Assembly (NCBI GenBank): GCA_026707285.1
Contig: JAPOXD010000010.1
Location: 62,001-126,000 of the forward strand
Length of the DNA: 64,000 bases
Reading direction: 5' to 3'
Source: Chloroflexota bacterium
GTDB lineage: Bacteria; Chloroflexota; UBA11872
This document shows positions 17,377-26,999 of this stretch, piece by piece. A program made the position numbers and the translations under genes. How positions within the stretch are numbered: position 1 is the first letter of the stretch; every line of letters begins with the position of its first letter. A model generated the notes under the pieces. It ran no database searches and had not been told where the DNA came from. It worked only from the letters and a program-made list of their open reading frames with translations.

Positions 17377-18468
17377 TTAGACGGCGGGAACCACCACGGG
17401 TTCGACCTGCCCGGAATCGATTGAACGGTTCATGGCCAGCACGACCGCCAGACTGCGCATGCCGTCGGCGTAAGTGCTCAGGATGCCCGACGTGTCGCCC
17501 GTGCGGACCGCGTCCAGGAACGTGACCATTTCCTGGTAGTGCATGAAGTCCGGCGGCGCGTCGAGCGGCGCGTCGGGCTTGCGCGAGCCGTCGCGGCCCA
17601 AGCTTGGGGCTCGAGGAAACGCGTCGTTGACGACGGTTCCTTCACCCTTCGGATCGCCGATAGTGCCGAACACGCCCGGTGCATTTCCGGCGGGTTCCAG
17701 CTCCAGGTGGAAATCCGGGCCATTGAACTCGAACTTGGTGTATCCCCATGGCGCCGCCCATGAATGCACCTGGTAGCCCACCGCGCCGGATTCGAACTGG
17801 ATCGTACTGACGGCGGTGTCCTCGACCGTAAAGCCTGGACCTTTGGGGCGCGCCACGTTGCTGCCGAACGCGTGGACACTCGTGATCTCACCGACGAGAT
17901 AGCGCATGAGATCGGCGTAATGGATGGCTTGGTCTAGCAAAGGGCCACCGGAGCGGGCTTTGTCAAAAAACCAAGGGCGAAACCCGCCGGTGAGCGCCGG
18001 GGCGCTGAGATAGGTGCACAGCACAAGGCTTACCGTCCGGCTAGCGAGCAGCTCGCGCATTCGCTGAACCGGCGGCAAGTAGCGCATGTTGAATCCGGCC
18101 ATGCACACGATGCCGCTGTCTCGCACGATGTGGGCCACGGCCTGCGCGTGCTCGAGAGAATCCGCCGGCGGCTTCTCACAGAAAACCGCGACATCTCGCT
18201 CGGCCGCCCGCTCGAACACCTGGCGACGGATCCCGGGCGGCACGCAGATGAGGACGGCGTCCAGTCCCGGCTCGGCGTCGAACATGGCGTCGACCGACGG
18301 ATAGGTGCTGGAGCCGGCCCGGCTTGCCAGCTTGGTGGCTTGGGCGTCGTCGGCGTCACATACGGCGACGACGCGATTGCCGGGAATGAACTCCAGGTTT
18401 GAATAGTGGCGCGTGCCGATGCTGCCGGCGCCAATGATGCCGATGGCGAGTTCGTCGGATGGCGTCAT
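17377..18468 (-). CDS. Gfo/Idh/MocA family NAD(P)-dependent oxidoreductase 1
   Basis: The product has 363 residues. The Rossmann motif is GAGSIG at 13-18, the family signature is CEKP at 97-100, and the catalytic region LLDQAIHYADLMRYL carries Asp179 and His183. The C-terminal alpha/beta domain is complete. These enzymes oxidise or reduce a sugar or cyclitol hydroxyl using NAD(P). The gene lies 9 bp after the TIM-barrel isomerase-like gene on the same strand, so the two form a tight pair. The same pairing is known from pathways that cleave glycosides through a 3-keto intermediate. That role is inference here; the substrate is unknown. The protein is cytoplasmic. Confidence 0.92.
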   Translation of the reverse strand: MTPSDELAIGIIGAGSIGTRHYSNLEFIPGNRVVAVCDADDAQATKLASRAGSSTYPSVDAMFDAEPGLDAVLICVPPGIRRQVFERAAERDVAVFCEKPPADSLEHAQAVAHIVRDSGIVCMAGFNMRYLPPVQRMRELLASRTVSLVLCTYLSAPALTGGFRPWFFDKARSGGPLLDQAIHYADLMRYLVGEITSVHAFGSNVARPKGPGFTVEDTAVSTIQFESGAVGYQVHSWAAPWGYTKFEFNGPDFHLELEPAGNAPGVFGTIGDPKGEGTVVNDAFPRAPSLGRDGSRKPDAPLDAPPDFMHYQEMVTFLDAVRTGDTSGILSTYADGMRSLAVVLAMNRSIDSGQVEPVVVPAV

Positions 18469-18477
18469 GTCAGTCTC

Positions 18478-19326
18478 CTAGCCGCGAGGCACGCCGGCTT
18501 CGCGGAACGCGCCGTCCAAGGTGGCATAGGCGAATTCGGCGGCGGCCACGGGGAGGTAGGCCGGCTTGTTCCAGACCATGCCACTCACCTCCAGGGTGAT
18601 GAAGTCGTCCCAGCCGGCCTCATGCATGGCCCGCACATACCCAGTCGTGTCCAGATCGCCTTGGCCGAGCAGCAGCAGGTCGAGGCTGCCGTCGTCGTAG
18701 ACGCGCGTGTCCGTGACGTGGGTATGCCCGGTGATCGGCACCAGCGCCGGCACCGCCTCCTCGACCGTCTCGCCGGCGAGAAAGAAGTGCACCATGTCGA
18801 AGTGCAGCTTGACGCGCTCGTGGCCGATTTGCTCGATCAGCCACAGGGCGCGGGTGGTGCGGTCGACGGCGGCGCCGGAGTGGGCCTCGATCGCGAGGTG
18901 GAAGCCTTCGCGTTCGGCGAGCTCCCCGTACTCGCAGCCCGCCGCGGCCAACGAATCGCGAATCTTGAGCCATTCGTAGTCTCTGCCGCCAATCCCGAAT
19001 GCCAATACCGGCTCGCGGTCCGGCACGAAGTCTCGCACCAGGCCGTTGAGCTCGCGGGCGAATTCGAAGTTCGCGGCGTGCTTGGCGGCCTCAGTTTCAT
19101 GCACGTGAAGGGCCGTGGCGAACGAGGCCGGCACGCCCATGTCGTGATCGGTGAGCAATCCACGAATAGCCGCGCGTCGGCTCGGAGTCATCGCCTCCGG
19201 CAACGAACCGACGTGGCGCGGCCCAGTGCAGATCTCGACGCCGTCGTAGCCGATGTTTGCCAGGATCGGGATGGCGTCCTCGAGCGTGTGCTTCGGCATG
19301 GCGTAGGTTCCGTAGGCAATCTTCAT
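18478..19326 (-). CDS. Sugar phosphate isomerase/epimerase-like TIM-barrel protein 1
   Basis: The start is taken at ATG 19326 (MKIAYGTYAMPKH), which begins the first barrel strand and has GGAG nine bases upstream; ATG 19341 is an in-frame alternative. The product has about 282 residues. Likely metal ligands follow the xylose-isomerase-like pattern: Glu in HLAIEAHSG, Asp/His in LHFDMVHFF, His in TGHTHVTD and Glu in TLEVSGMVW. The fold covers epimerases, dehydratases and, in more recent work, 3-keto-glycoside eliminases. It is the first gene of a two-gene unit with the Gfo/Idh enzyme. Confidence 0.88.
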   Translation of the reverse strand: MKIAYGTYAMPKHTLEDAIPILANIGYDGVEICTGPRHVGSLPEAMTPSRRAAIRGLLTDHDMGVPASFATALHVHETEAAKHAANFEFARELNGLVRDFVPDREPVLAFGIGGRDYEWLKIRDSLAAAGCEYGELAEREGFHLAIEAHSGAAVDRTTRALWLIEQIGHERVKLHFDMVHFFLAGETVEEAVPALVPITGHTHVTDTRVYDDGSLDLLLLGQGDLDTTGYVRAMHEAGWDDFITLEVSGMVWNKPAYLPVAAAEFAYATLDGAFREAGVPRG

Positions 19327-19438
19327 GCGCTGGAGCTCCATGTGACTGGGCAGGTGGCCCTGAGGCTGCCGTCGTCATTGAGACGAAGGCCAAGGGGTTG
19401 GCTGGATGTCTTCCGGATTGACGCTGGCAAGCCTCGCA

Positions 19439-19876
19439 TCAGGACGCGGTGTGGTTGTTCAGCGGCCGGCGCGCCGCGTCCACAAACTCCTGCCAGCCGC
19501 TGGCCTCCCACTCACGCCGGCGCTCATTGATGCCTGCGATCAGGGACTCGCGCGTGAACTCGTCGGCCACCAGACGCGTGGTCTCCACGTAGCGCACGAG
19601 GCGGTCGAGTTCACGGCCGATCGATGAGCGGGCCAGTTCCGTTGCGGCCTCGATTTCAGCCCGTGAGTCAGGCGCCTGGCGTAGCTTCGCCGCGCGTTTC
19701 CGATACTTTTCGATCCATGGGAGCGGCACTTCGCCCTCGTTCACGATGAGCTCGGCGAAACGGTGTCGCTCTTCGATGTGGCTCGCCGCCCGCCGAATCA
19801 TCCACAGGGCCCAGAGAGTCACGCCCGTGCATACGAGGGCAATGAGCAAGGTCAGTGGGACGATCAACTGAAGCAT
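19439..19876 (-). CDS. Small membrane-anchored protein of unknown function
   Basis: The product has 145 residues and I do not recognise the family. An N-terminal hydrophobic helix (residues about 2-27, LQLIVPLTLLIALVCTGV and onward) is followed by a long charged region rich in Arg and Glu (about 30-135) with helical heptad-like spacing, so a single membrane anchor with a cytoplasmic coiled coil is likely. G+C and codon use match the neighbours. The gene lies 74 bp downstream of the importer gene oppF on the same strand and may be read through from it, but no functional link is evident. Confidence 0.6.
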   Translation of the reverse strand: MLQLIVPLTLLIALVCTGVTLWALWMIRRAASHIEERHRFAELIVNEGEVPLPWIEKYRKRAAKLRQAPDSRAEIEAATELARSSIGRELDRLVRYVETTRLVADEFTRESLIAGINERRREWEASGWQEFVDAARRPLNNHTAS

Positions 19877-19950
19877 GACTGCCGACTATTCGAAACGCCG
19901 ACCGGACTTGCCTCGCCAAACCCGCGCGGCGGGCGGCCGGGCAACCTGCC

Positions 19951-21027
19951 TCACGCGGTTACGCCGCGAAGATCGAGCTCCTCGGCAAAGTGACAAGCCG
20001 CTTCATGGCCGCTGCCAACCACGCGCAATTCCGGAGTCTCCTCGCGGCAGCGGTCCTGTGCGTAGCGGCAACGCGGATGGAAGTAACAGCCGCTTGGCGG
20101 GTCCGCCGGGTCGGCCACCTCGCCTTCCAGCGTGATCTCCTCGAGCTTCCGCTTGGGGTCGGGCAGCGGCACCGCGGACATCAGGGCCTCGGTGTACGGG
20201 TGCTTGGGGTTGCTGAAGAGCTCTTGGGTCGAGGCGTGCTCAACGACCTTGCCGACGTACATCACCGCCACTTCGTCGGAGATGTGCTCGACGACGCTAA
20301 GGTCGTGCGCGATGAAGAGATACGCAATGCCGAACTCTTCTTGCAGCTCTTCCAGCAGGTTGATGATCTGCGCCTGGACCGAGACATCAAGCGCCGAGAC
20401 GGCCTCGTCGCAGATGATGACCTTCGGGTTCAAGGCCAGGGCGCGGGCAATGCCGATGCGCTGCCGCTGCCCGCCGCTGAACGCATGTGGATAGCGCTTG
20501 AGGTAACGGATGTCGAGACCGACGACCTCGAGCAGCTCGCTCACGCGAGTCTCGAGCTCGCGCCCGCGAGCCACGTTGTGAATGCGCAGGGGCTCGCCCA
20601 CGATGTCGAGCACGGTCTTTCGGGGATCGAGGCTGGAATAGGGGTCCTGAAAGACCATTTGCAGGTTGCGACGATATTCGCGCAACTCGCGCGAGCCGAG
20701 TTCGGTGAGCTCAGTGTCCTCGTTGTCGACGTGCATGCGAACGCTGCCGTCGGTGGGCTCGATGGCGCGCACCACGCAACGGCCCAGCGTGGTCTTGCCG
20801 CAGCCCGATTCGCCGACCAGGCCGAGCGTCTTCCCTTCGGCGATCGACAGGCTCACGTCGTCAACGGCGCGGACATAGCCGACGACCCGTCGCAGCAGGC
20901 CCTTCTCAATGGGGAAGTACTTCTTCAACCCCTCGATTTCGAGAACCAGATTGCCGGATTGCCCGTTTGATGCCTCTGTCGACATGGGCTGGGAGGTGTC
21001 GCTTTGCATGCCTTGCTCGCTACTCAT
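19951..21027 (-). CDS. oppF: Oligopeptide/dipeptide-type ABC importer ATPase, OppF/DppF-like
   Basis: The start is ATG 21027, which overlaps the stop of the upstream ATPase gene by eight bases (ATGAGTAG), giving 358 residues. Walker A is GESGCGKTT at 72-80, the signature is [15 protein letters not shown] near 183, and Walker B is [12 protein letters not shown] near 205. The C-terminal part has the oligopeptide-ATPase extension with [16 protein letters not shown] and a Cys-containing [14 protein letters not shown] block, which in this subfamily can bind an iron-sulfur cluster. It pairs with the OppD-like ATPase to power the importer. The longer reading from 21066 is only an artefact of the overlap. 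Confidence 0.93.
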   Translation of the reverse strand: MSSEQGMQSDTSQPMSTEASNGQSGNLVLEIEGLKKYFPIEKGLLRRVVGYVRAVDDVSLSIAEGKTLGLVGESGCGKTTLGRCVVRAIEPTDGSVRMHVDNEDTELTELGSRELREYRRNLQMVFQDPYSSLDPRKTVLDIVGEPLRIHNVARGRELETRVSELLEVVGLDIRYLKRYPHAFSGGQRQRIGIARALALNPKVIICDEAVSALDVSVQAQIINLLEELQEEFGIAYLFIAHDLSVVEHISDEVAVMYVGKVVEHASTQELFSNPKHPYTEALMSAVPLPDPKRKLEEITLEGEVADPADPPSGCYFHPRCRYAQDRCREETPELRVVGSGHEAACHFAEELDLRGVTA

Positions 21028-22057
21028 AGAGCACACACCGAACGTGGTGGCCCGGCGACGTCTCAATCATGTCCGGCACCTTGGCGTCGCAGCGGCCGGG
21101 GATGAACTTGGGACAGCGAGACGCGAAGCCGCATTCCTCGGGCGGGTTCAGCGGCACAGGGACGGTGCCGGCGATCGAGCTGAGGCGCTCTCCGCGCGTC
21201 AATCCGATCCGGGGAATCGACTCCATGAGCGCCTGCGTATAGGGGTGCTGCGGCTCTCCGAAGATCGCTTCGACCGAGCCCTGCTCGACGACGCGACCGA
21301 GGTACATCACCACCATCTGGTCGGCCATGTTCGCGATCACGCCCAGGTTGTGCGTGATGAACATGATCGACATGCCCATTTCCTTCTGCAGATCCTGCAT
21401 CAGGCGGAGAATCTGTGCCTGGATCGTCACGTCCAGCGCGGTTGTGGGCTCGTCGGCGATCAGCAGCTTGGGTCGCAGGACCAGCGCCATGGCGATCATG
21501 GCTCGCTGTCGCATGCCGCCGGACAGCTCATGGGGCAGCGCGTCGACGCGCCGCTCGGCCTCCGGAATGCCCACCTGGCTCAGCACCTCGATGGCGCGTG
21601 TGCGGGCATCCTGCTTCGAGACACTCTCGTGCACCAGGACCGCTTCCATAATCTGATTACCGACGCTGTGCACCGGCGAAAACGCCGTCATCGGCTCCTG
21701 GAAGATCATGGCGATGTCGCGACCGCGAACGTCGCGGATTTCCCGGCCGGATGGATGGAGCGAGGCGAGATCAACGGTTTCGCCGTTGCGCCGCAACCAG
21801 ATGTTGCCCTGCGTGTCGCCGGGCTTGGGCACGATCCGGAGAATCGACTGCCCGGTCACGCTCTTGCCGCAGCCGGATTCACCGACGATGCCAAGCGTTT
21901 CGTTGCGCCGAATGGCAAACGAGACGCCATCGACGGCCTTCAGCGTCCCTTCCTCCAATTCGAAGTACGTGCGGACGTCGTTCAACTCGAGAATGACGTC
22001 TTCGTCCGTGGGCGCCCCGGACTCGGGTGCGGCGACGGCTGCTTGTTCTTCTGTCAT
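21020..22057 (-). CDS. oppD: Oligopeptide/dipeptide-type ABC importer ATPase, OppD/DppD-like
   Basis: The start at ATG 22057 (MTEEQ) lies 7 bp after the upstream permease stop and gives 345 residues. Walker A is GESGCGKS at 60-67, the signature is LSGGMRQRAMIAMAL, and Walker B is LLIADEPTTALD. The end has the family extension HPYTQALMESIPRIG with CGFASRCPKFIPGRC. It is the second ATPase of the importer. Translation of oppF is coupled to it by the eight-base overlap. Confidence 0.93.
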   Translation of the reverse strand: MTEEQAAVAAPESGAPTDEDVILELNDVRTYFELEEGTLKAVDGVSFAIRRNETLGIVGESGCGKSVTGQSILRIVPKPGDTQGNIWLRRNGETVDLASLHPSGREIRDVRGRDIAMIFQEPMTAFSPVHSVGNQIMEAVLVHESVSKQDARTRAIEVLSQVGIPEAERRVDALPHELSGGMRQRAMIAMALVLRPKLLIADEPTTALDVTIQAQILRLMQDLQKEMGMSIMFITHNLGVIANMADQMVVMYLGRVVEQGSVEAIFGEPQHPYTQALMESIPRIGLTRGERLSSIAGTVPVPLNPPEECGFASRCPKFIPGRCDAKVPDMIETSPGHHVRCVLYE

Positions 22058-22064
22058 GGCTCGC

Positions 22065-23204
22065 CTATCGGTACGGGTCGGCGGCGTCCCGCAGGCCGTC
22101 ACCCAGGAAGTTGAAGAGCATCACCGCGATGATCACGAACACTCCCGGAATCATCAGCCAGGGGAAGACCGCGATCGTGCTCACGTTTTGGGCGTCCTGC
22201 ATCAGGGTGCCCCAACTCACGGCGGGGGCGCGGATGCCCAGGCGCAGGAAGCTCAGCGTGGTTTCGGCAATGATCATGCTCGGCACCGCCAGCGTGAGGT
22301 GCACGATCAGGTAGCTCATGAAACCCGGCACGAGGTGGTCGAACAGCACGCGCATATTCCCCGCGCCGGCCACCCGAGCCGCCATCACGTAGTCGTTCTC
22401 GCGCAACTCGAGGATCTTGCCGCGCACGACTCGGGCCAAGCCCGCCCAACTGACCACCGACAGCACGACAGTGATCGCGAAATAGGTTTGGAGGGGCGAC
22501 CAGGTGATCGGTACGGCGGCGCTGAGCGACATCCACAGTGGAATCGTGGGCACCGAGATTACGAACTCGATGAACCGCTGGATCAGCAGGTCAACCGTGC
22601 CGCCAAAGTAGCCGGAGATGCCGCCGATGATGATTCCAAGGACGAAGCTGAGGACCACGCCCACGAAGCCGATCGAGAGACTGATACGGGCCGCGGAAAG
22701 CGTGCGCGAGAACACGTCACGTCCCAGGTCATCGGTGCCGAACATATGGATCGTCGTGCCCTCGACGCCGAAGAAGTGACGGTCCCACTCGAAGAGGCCC
22801 CAGAACTTGTAGGGCGCGCCCTGCGTGAAGAGGCCGATGGGATGGACTTGCTCGGGATCTTCCTCAAACGTCCGTTTGAACGTCTGCGGATCGACAATCG
22901 CCTGGGTGCCGTACACGAACGGCATTTGCCAGGTCCCGTTGGCGTCGATTACGTGGATACGAGTCGGCGGAGACGACAGCTTGTCGTGCCGATCCGTGAA
23001 GTCGTAGGGAATCCAGAAGTCGTAGGTGATGGCGAAGAAGTACCCGAGGACCAGCAGCACGCCGCTGGCATAACCCAAGCGGTGGCGGCGGAACTTGCGC
23101 CACATGAGCTGCCACTGGGAGGCAACGTAATACTGCTCTTCTTCGGTGAACTCGCGAATGGAAACTCCGGAACCGGTGGTGGGTTCAAGTGAGGTTGTTG
23201 CCAT
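22065..23204 (-). CDS. oppC: ABC importer permease, OppC/DppC-like, with large extracytoplasmic insert
   Basis: The product has 379 residues. A cytoplasmic N-terminus and first helix (LGYASGVLLVLGYFFAITYDF) are followed by an unusually long loop of about 115 residues, ending FGTDDLGRDVFSR. The typical permease core then follows with the EAA-type motif NDYVMAARVAGAGNMRVLFDHLVPG near residue 285. The GTDxxGRD motif is the standard OppC signature. The long loop before it exceeds what is usual in the family and may contact the large binding protein. The gene lies 3 bp after oppB. Confidence 0.92.
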   Translation of the reverse strand: MATTSLEPTTGSGVSIREFTEEEQYYVASQWQLMWRKFRRHRLGYASGVLLVLGYFFAITYDFWIPYDFTDRHDKLSSPPTRIHVIDANGTWQMPFVYGTQAIVDPQTFKRTFEEDPEQVHPIGLFTQGAPYKFWGLFEWDRHFFGVEGTTIHMFGTDDLGRDVFSRTLSAARISLSIGFVGVVLSFVLGIIIGGISGYFGGTVDLLIQRFIEFVISVPTIPLWMSLSAAVPITWSPLQTYFAITVVLSVVSWAGLARVVRGKILELRENDYVMAARVAGAGNMRVLFDHLVPGFMSYLIVHLTLAVPSMIIAETTLSFLRLGIRAPAVSWGTLMQDAQNVSTIAVFPWLMIPGVFVIIAVMLFNFLGDGLRDAADPYR

Positions 23205-23207
23205 GAG

Positions 23208-24218
23208 TTACGCCGCCACGGCGCGTTCTTGGCGAATTCGCGGATCCACCAGCGCCAAGAGGATATCGGAGAGGAACGTCCCGAAAATCACCAGGGCGCC
23301 CTCAACCATGACGATACTCCCCGCGAGGAACATGTCCTGGGCCCGGAGGGCCGTCAGCAAGACGGGTCCGGTCATCGGCAGACTGAGGACGATGGCGACG
23401 ATGGCGTTGCCGCCGAAGATGCCCGGCAGAATGTAGGCGGTGCCGCTGACGATGGGGTTGAGCGCCAGCCGCACGGGGTATTTGAAGAGCAGGCGACGCT
23501 CGGAAACTCCCCGTGCGCGGGCGGTGATCACGTACTGCTTGCCGAGCTCGTCGAGCAGCACGCCGCGCATGACACGCATGGTGCCGGCGGTGCCGGCGGT
23601 GCCGAGCACCACGACGGGCACGATGAGGTGTTTCAACATGTCAAGGACTTTGTCGACTGACCAAGGGGCGAGCGCGTACTCGGGCGCGAACAAGCCCCCA
23701 GCCGTGATGCCGAAATACCTGAACAGCATGAACATCAAGAGCAATGCCAGCATGAAGTTTGGCACCGCCAACCCGATGAAGCCGACGGCGGTGAAGAAAT
23801 AGTCGCCCGGCCGGTACTGGTGCGTGGCCGAGTAAATGCCGATCGGGATGGCGACCACGTAGGTGAAGATGAGCGCCAGCGTGGACAGAATGATGGTGAA
23901 GGGCAGCACCTCGGCGAGAATCTTGGTGACCGGCTGCTCGGCGGCGCGCCAACTGCCGAATGAGCGCCCCAGATCACCGATCACGAACCGACCGGCCCAG
24001 AAGAGATACTGCTCGATGGGCGTGCGGTCGAGGCCGTAGTAGAGCTTGAGAGCTTCGATCTCCTCGCGCTCGAGGAACGTTCCGGCCTGCTCCTGGCCGG
24101 CGATGTAGTTGGTGAGGAAGTCGCCGGGCGGGAGCTGGATGACGATGAAGACCACCACGCTCAGCAGCCACCAGCCGACGACCATGAACAAGAATCGTCG
24201 GACCAGATATGCCCTCAT
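23208..24218 (-). CDS. oppB: ABC importer permease, OppB/DppB-like
   Basis: The product has 336 residues beginning MRAYLVRRFLFMVVGWWLL, the typical first helix of OppB proteins, followed by VIQLPPGDFL. About six membrane helices can be seen, with the coupling motif YVITARARGVSERRLLFKYPVRLALNPI near residue 225. Together with oppC it forms the transport channel. The gene follows the binding-protein gene after a 159-bp gap and precedes oppC by 3 bp, so the four downstream genes appear to be one unit. Confidence 0.93.
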   Translation of the reverse strand: MRAYLVRRFLFMVVGWWLLSVVVFIVIQLPPGDFLTNYIAGQEQAGTFLEREEIEALKLYYGLDRTPIEQYLFWAGRFVIGDLGRSFGSWRAAEQPVTKILAEVLPFTIILSTLALIFTYVVAIPIGIYSATHQYRPGDYFFTAVGFIGLAVPNFMLALLLMFMLFRYFGITAGGLFAPEYALAPWSVDKVLDMLKHLIVPVVVLGTAGTAGTMRVMRGVLLDELGKQYVITARARGVSERRLLFKYPVRLALNPIVSGTAYILPGIFGGNAIVAIVLSLPMTGPVLLTALRAQDMFLAGSIVMVEGALVIFGTFLSDILLALVDPRIRQERAVAA

Positions 24219-24377
24219 GCGTTGCGTCCCTCTCTGACGCCCAACCTCAACTCGCCAGTGTCGTCGTCGGTCCGGTCAGGTCGCGGTGCTCGCTACCGTA
24301 GCGCACATTCCACGACCGTTGCCACCGGGAGCCGCCGACCGGATGGCCGGCGGCTCCCGGCGACCTTTAGGTCGCGA

Positions 24378-26492
24378 CTATGCGTCCGGGATGAACCACT
24401 GGAACGCGCGGTAGGGCTTCGTGAAGTTGGCCCCAGCGCCGAACCACAGGTTCTCCTCGTCGTCCGGGAAGTTCTTGACCCGGTTGTTGACGATCACCGG
24501 CTGCGGGGCAAGCCCCACGGTGCCGATCACCGTCAACTGCTCCGCCTGCCACCCGAAGTACTGCCGACCGAGGTCGTCGTACTCCGCGGTGCCGGGCGCA
24601 GCCAGCTGCCAGGCGAACTTCAACTCGGCGTTGGCCTTGATCTCCGCCGGCGGCTCCGGACCCTCGGCGCCGTCGGTGGCGAACCACCGCGTCCATCCGG
24701 CGGCCCAGACGGCTCGCTTGCCCTTGTAGCCCCAGACCCACGGGACCCAGCGGGTGAAGTACCCCGCGGCTTCCGTGTGCTCGGTGCCGATCATGATCTC
24801 GGTGAGCTGGTCCAAGCGCTCCTCGTAGAGCGGGCGCTCCATCTGGTTCCACTGGGTGTCGAGCCCGACGTCGCGCCAGTTCTCGGCCACCAGCTCGGCG
24901 ATCGAGTCCTTCGGGCCTTCCTGGTCACCGATCTCGAAGATCAGCGTCAGGCGCTCGCCGTCCGGTCGCAGGCGCCAGCCTTCGCCGTCGCGCTGGTCCA
25001 GCCCGAGGCCGTCGAGCAACTCGTTGGCCTTGGCCGGGTCGAACTCGGTGTGGATCGTGCCCCAGTGGTCCTCGTAGAACGTGTAGCTCGGGAGGATCGT
25101 GCCCTGGAAGGGCGTCGCCAGGCCGAAGAACACCGCGTCGTTGATGGCGTCACGGTCGATGGCCACTGACAGCGCGATCCGGAAGTCGAGCTCCTGGAAG
25201 ATCTCGGCAACCGCCGCGTCCTTGTACGTCCAGTTGGGCTGGAGCGCCAAGGCCGAGCTTCGGAGCGCCTTGCTGATCAGCGTCCGGTAGTTGCCCGAGG
25301 CCTCGTTGTCGCGGTACAGCGGCATGTTGTTGAAGTCGAGCTCAAACTGCCCGAAGTCCAACGATCCCGCCGTGATCCGGATCTGGTAGACCTCTTTGTC
25401 CGACAGCAACTCGTAGTTCAGACCGTCCACGTAGGGAAGCTGGTTCCCCTCGGTGTCGACGATGTGGTAGTACGGGTTGCGGTCCAGCGAGGCTCGGTCC
25501 GCCGAGTGGGCGGTCAGCGTCCAGGGCGCCAGCACCGGACGGTTCACCGCATGCTCGGTAAACCAGGTCTGGTGCGCACCCCATCGGATCTTGGCCTGGT
25601 AGAGCTGCACCCAGTTCTCGAACCCTTCGTCCGTGGCCATTTTTTCGGCCTCGGGGTTGAAGTCCGCGTGGAACTGCTCGACGTAGTGCGAGGCGATGTA
25701 GAACCCGCGCTCGCTACCACCGCGGCCCAGCCGGTCCAGCATGATCGGCACCGGGTCCGGGTAGGAAATCTCAACGGTCAGCTCGTCGGGGGTTGCCACC
25801 GACGGCGGCTTGCCGTTGATCTTCGGGCCCGGTCCTGAGGGCTGCAGCTCCTCGTTGAGCATGTAGTTCTCGTACTGCCACTTGAAGTTCTCGGACGTGA
25901 ACGGGGCCCCGTCCGACCACTTGTGGCCCGGGCGCAGCTCGTAAATGACCGTGGTGCCGTCGGAGCTCACGTGGTGGCTCTTGACGGCGTCGTTGACCAG
26001 CGCCGTGCCCTCCATGTTGTAGGCCACGGCGTCGGTGCGGTTGGCGTTGCCGATGTCCACCGAAATCGCCACGCTGGCCCAGTTGGTGCGGCCACCGTAG
26101 GTGCCGATCGCTTCCCACGGCTGCCAGACCAGCGGCTCGTCGGGTAGGCGCTCTTCAACCGGAGGCAGCTCGCCCGCGGCCACCATGTCGGCCAGCGCCG
26201 GCGCTTCCTTGTACTCCTTGCCGAGGTCATAGGTCATGCCCGTGTTGCGCTCATGGTCGGGCATCATCATGGTGTCGGCAGGGGCCTCCGTCGGAGCGGC
26301 CGTCGGCGCCTCGGTCATGGCGGCGGTCGGGGCGGCCGTGGGCGCGGCAGTCGGAGCCGGCGTTGCCGGCGCCGCGGTCGCCTCGGCTACCTCGTCCTCG
26401 GCCTCACCACAAGCGGCCAGCACGCCAACGGCGGCTGCCCCCGCGGTCACGGCGAGCATTCGCCGTCTACTTAGCAACAGGTCCTTCGTCAT
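24378..26492 (-). CDS. oppA: ABC importer extracytoplasmic solute-binding lipoprotein (family 5), large form
   Basis: The start at ATG 26492 (MTKDLLLSRRRML) has a strong purine-rich site (GGGGGAGAGG) directly upstream; the frame continues further upstream but without support. The product has 704 residues. Residues 9-28 form a signal peptide with RRR and a lipobox LAAC, so Cys28 is the lipidation site; the RRR stretch also makes Tat export possible. A long Ala/Pro/Thr linker (about 35-75) precedes the family 5 domain. The domain contains the expected RPGHKWSDGAPFTSENFKWQYE block near residue 205. Family 5 proteins bind peptides, nickel or, in several lineages, oligosaccharides. The GH42-like and sialidase-like neighbours favour a glycan here (inference). 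Confidence 0.92.
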   Translation of the reverse strand: MTKDLLLSRRRMLAVTAGAAAVGVLAACGEAEDEVAEATAAPATPAPTAAPTAAPTAAMTEAPTAAPTEAPADTMMMPDHERNTGMTYDLGKEYKEAPALADMVAAGELPPVEERLPDEPLVWQPWEAIGTYGGRTNWASVAISVDIGNANRTDAVAYNMEGTALVNDAVKSHHVSSDGTTVIYELRPGHKWSDGAPFTSENFKWQYENYMLNEELQPSGPGPKINGKPPSVATPDELTVEISYPDPVPIMLDRLGRGGSERGFYIASHYVEQFHADFNPEAEKMATDEGFENWVQLYQAKIRWGAHQTWFTEHAVNRPVLAPWTLTAHSADRASLDRNPYYHIVDTEGNQLPYVDGLNYELLSDKEVYQIRITAGSLDFGQFELDFNNMPLYRDNEASGNYRTLISKALRSSALALQPNWTYKDAAVAEIFQELDFRIALSVAIDRDAINDAVFFGLATPFQGTILPSYTFYEDHWGTIHTEFDPAKANELLDGLGLDQRDGEGWRLRPDGERLTLIFEIGDQEGPKDSIAELVAENWRDVGLDTQWNQMERPLYEERLDQLTEIMIGTEHTEAAGYFTRWVPWVWGYKGKRAVWAAGWTRWFATDGAEGPEPPAEIKANAELKFAWQLAAPGTAEYDDLGRQYFGWQAEQLTVIGTVGLAPQPVIVNNRVKNFPDDEENLWFGAGANFTKPYRAFQWFIPDA

Positions 26493-26999
26493 CCTCTCCC
26501 CCTTCTGGTCTCTACGGTCCCTTGGCGACACTCCGGCCGCCGATTCGGCGCTCAGCGTGGCGCCAACGAATAACTGACGCACGCATGTCCTCTGCTCCCA
26601 CGCGCGCCGAATCTAGAAATACGCGAACTTGCCACAGTCTGAATGGATGGCGTCGCGAACATCACGCCGAATATTGCCATATGCAACCGGCGCTGTCTGC
26701 CTCCCACTCGCGCACCCGCGTTCACGAGCGCACTCCGTCGAACTCCACCTGCTGGAAAAGCCTCCCTAGCGCGCACAGCAGATGCTGCTTACGCAGCGGC
26801 CCAACCGGCCCGTTGGCGGTTCGGGTGCCGACGATACCCCTAAGCGAATTCGCATGTCAACGGCGCGGGAGGGCGTGGCAGATCCCCGCGCGCCCCAAGC
26901 CTCGCCGCAGCATTTCGGGTTCCACCCGACACTCGCGCAGCTGGGAATTGACGAGTAGCATGCCGCGGTACCGCCTGCCCCCACATCGTGGCTTGCCGC
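26493..26999. other. Intergenic divergent control region between the importer operon and the GH42-like gene
   Basis: This 507-bp stretch holds no gene I can support. It separates the divergent starts of the solute-binding protein and the second GH42-like gene, so promoters for both should lie here. The part around 26610-26695 is visibly richer in A+T than the surroundings (for example GAATATTGCCATATGCAA). I could not find a -35/-10 pair with good spacing. Confidence 0.5.
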
